A stretch of DNA of 64,000 nucleotides, from the NCBI GenBank assembly GCA_021323635.1, contig JAJPKQ010000017.1, forward strand, positions 1-64,000, written 5' to 3'. Made by a program: the position numbers and the translations under genes. The notes beneath the pieces were generated by a model. The model had not been told where the DNA came from, made no database searches, and saw only the letters and a program-made list of their open reading frames with translations. Below, in pieces: positions 62,721 to 64,000 of this stretch; positions within the stretch are counted from its first letter, which is position 1; each line of letters begins with the position of its first letter. Source of the stretch: a bacterium (GTDB lineage: Bacteria; Actinomycetota; Thermoleophilia; Solirubrobacterales; Solirubrobacteraceae).

Positions 62721-63008
62721 TCAGCCCTGCTCGAGCGGCGCCATCGTCAGCCCGGCGCCCTTGAGCTGCTCCCAGTAGTGCTCTGCGACCTCGCGCACGC
62801 CGCTGTAGACGATCGCCTGGCCGGTCGTGTGGATGACGTTTGCGATCTGGTGACCGCGCTCGAGCGTGATGCCGGGGATGAAGCGCGCGAGCGTGCGTGC
62901 GACGTGGTCAAAGGTGTTGTGGCTGTCGTTCTTGACGATCACATGCCAGGCGCCGCCCAGGTCGCTGCCCGGCCCGCGCCCGCGCACCTTCTCGATCGTT
63001 GCGGGCAT
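62721..63008 (-). CDS. clpS: ATP-dependent Clp protease adaptor ClpS
   Basis: The 95-residue adaptor reads WHVIVKNDSHNTFDHVARTLARFIPGI, VIHTTGQAIVYSGVREVAEHY; the NDxxNTF and VHxxGxAxV motifs define ClpS, which delivers N-end-rule substrates to ClpA/C. In the canonical motif the residue after ND is Asp/Glu-Tyr; here Ser-His, as seen in actinobacterial members. ATG 63008 (MPATIEKVRG) is the only start compatible with the family; the frame continues upstream only as the antisense of the mutase gene. Confidence 0.93.
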   Translation of the reverse strand: MPATIEKVRGRGPGSDLGGAWHVIVKNDSHNTFDHVARTLARFIPGITLERGHQIANVIHTTGQAIVYSGVREVAEHYWEQLKGAGLTMAPLEQG

Positions 63009-63083
63009 ACCCCTCAAGGATAGTTCGTGCCGCTGCCCTTGCGCAGGCCCGCTCCGAGCGCCGGGCGGGCGTAGAATCAGCTC

Positions 63084-64000
63084 ATGAGCAACGAGCGCAC
63101 CGTCCGCCTGCCCACGCCCGACCGTCCGTGGGTGATGCGCACCTACGCCGGGCACACCACCGCGAAGGCCTCCAACGAGCTCTACCGGCGCAACCTTGAA
63201 AAGGGGCAGACCGGGCTCTCGGTCGCCTTCGACCTGCCCACCCAGACCGGCTATGACCCCGACCACGAGCTTGCGCGCGGGGAGGTCGGCAAGGTCGGCG
63301 TCTCGATCTGCCACGCGGGCGACATGGCGACGCTGATGGAGGGCATCCCGCTGGGCGAGATGAACACCTCGATGACGATCAACGCCACCGCGATGTGGCT
63401 GCTTGCCCTCTACATCGTCGCCGCCGAGCGCCAAGGGGTCGCGGCGGAGCGCCTGCAGGGGACGACGCAGAACGACATCATCAAGGAGTTCCTCGCGCGC
63501 GGCACCTATGCCTTCCCGCCGGAGCCCTCGATGCGGCTGACAGCCGACCTGATCGCCTACACGGTCGAGCACGTGCCGAAGTGGAACCCGATCAACATCT
63601 GCTCCTACCACCTCCAGGAGGCGGGCGCCACGCCGATCCAGGAGATCGCCTTTGCGATGAGCAACGCGATCGCGGTGCTCGACGGGGTGCGCGAGCGCCT
63701 GGCCCGGGCCGGGCGCACCGAGCAGGAGCTGATCGATCGCGTCTTTGGGCGGATCTCCTTCTTCGTCAACGCGGGGGTGCGCTTCATCGAGGAGCACGCC
63801 AAGCTGCGCGCGATGGGGCAGATCTGGTCGGAGCTCGGGCGCGAGCGCTACGGCGTGCGCGACGAGCGCGCGCTGCGCTTTCGCTACGGCGTGCAGGTCA
63901 ACTCGCTGGGGCTGACCGAGGTGCAGCCGGAGAACAACATCCAGCGCATCGTGCTCGAGGCCCTTGCCGTCAGCCTCGGGCGCGACGCGCGTGCGCGGGC
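63084..64000 (+). CDS. ecm: ethylmalonyl-CoA mutase (MeaA-type), truncated by window end
   Basis: The visible 305 codons of this B12-dependent mutase include RTYAGHTTAKASN with Tyr21, GQTGLSVAFDLPTQTGYD, QNDIIKEFLARGTYAFPPEP with the carboxylate-binding Arg139 and CSYHLQEAGATPIQE with His176. Tyr plus Arg at these sites fits a dicarboxylic acyl-CoA. Similarity to MeaA/Ecm (NINICSYH, ENNIQRIVLEALAV) and location beside ccr indicate conversion of ethylmalonyl-CoA to methylsuccinyl-CoA. The cobalamin domain would lie beyond base 64000. Confidence 0.92.
   Translation, partial: MSNERTVRLPTPDRPWVMRTYAGHTTAKASNELYRRNLEKGQTGLSVAFDLPTQTGYDPDHELARGEVGKVGVSICHAGDMATLMEGIPLGEMNTSMTINATAMWLLALYIVAAERQGVAAERLQGTTQNDIIKEFLARGTYAFPPEPSMRLTADLIAYTVEHVPKWNPINICSYHLQEAGATPIQEIAFAMSNAIAVLDGVRERLARAGRTEQELIDRVFGRISFFVNAGVRFIEEHAKLRAMGQIWSELGRERYGVRDERALRFRYGVQVNSLGLTEVQPENNIQRIVLEALAVSLGRDARAR

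Noticed and set aside
62721-63797. A 358-codon minus-strand frame ending in clpS
   Set aside because: Only the last 95 codons match ClpS; the rest is antisense of the ethylmalonyl-CoA mutase gene.

Overview
High-GC (about 70%) bacterial chromosome with GAG/GCG/CTG-rich codons, coenzyme F420 biosynthesis genes, an F420-type FbiC fusion, crotonyl-CoA carboxylase/reductase plus ethylmalonyl-CoA mutase, AlkB alkane hydroxylase and actinobacterial hypothetical families. Together these suggest an actinobacterium, most likely of the deep-branching class Thermoleophilia (Solirubrobacterales-like). This assignment is inference; no rRNA is present. Four tRNAs were found (Glu-CTC, Leu-CAG, Leu-TAG, Leu-CAA).

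Layout. 0-1 kb: a decayed IS256-type transposase. 1.4-10.2 kb: a complete potassium-scavenging locus on the minus strand. It runs histidine kinase, response regulator, a 26-codon membrane micro-ORF, kdpF, kdpA, kdpC, kdpB, a KdpD sensor half and a membrane-tethered universal stress protein. The A-C-B order and the split KdpD are unusual. 10.2-14.8 kb: two thioredoxin-fold proteins, a GT87-like mannosyltransferase, a metallo-beta-lactamase-fold hydrolase, an acetyltransferase and a secreted SIMPL protein. 14.8-20.2 kb: an accessory patch with a VapBC-like pair, a broken AAA/DUF4143 ATPase, two gene-poor stretches sharing a short repeat, a DUF488 pair and two tRNAs. 20.2-25 kb: the alkB-rubredoxin-tetR operon with a clear sigma70-like promoter and a 26-bp palindromic operator, an LPFTG surface protein with terminator, and a fatty acyl-CoA ligase. 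25-30.4 kb: glycosyltransferase, Lgt, a secreted protein and two divergent MDR oxidoreductases.

30.4-40.5 kb is the most interesting part: a cell-surface locus. A SipW-type (TasA/camelysin-like) small exported protein is preceded by a sequence strongly resembling a cyclic-di-GMP-I (GEMM) riboswitch. It is followed by two large exported beta-sandwich proteins, and a nearby three-gene PilV/PilW/PilX-like pseudopilin operon lies on the other strand. The exported-protein genes use GAA for glutamate, whereas neighbouring cytoplasmic genes use GAG.

40.5-50 kb: acyl-CoA metabolism (an isobutyryl-CoA-mutase-like large subunit, carboxyltransferase, enoyl-CoA hydratase, HMG-CoA lyase, SDR), plus amidase and inositol-phosphatase genes. 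50.1-56.4 kb: F420 metabolism (F420:NADPH reductase, CofD with an apparent CTG start, CofC, CofE, FbiC). 56.5-64 kb: a histidine phosphatase, a phosphotriesterase-family hydrolase, an acyl-CoA synthetase, YgfZ, and the ethylmalonyl-CoA pathway genes ccr and ecm (the latter cut by the window end) with clpS between them on the other strand. AlkB, the acyl-CoA ligases, enoyl-CoA hydratase, Ccr and Ecm fit a cell that oxidises alkanes or fatty acids and assimilates acetyl-CoA without the glyoxylate cycle; that pathway reading is inference.
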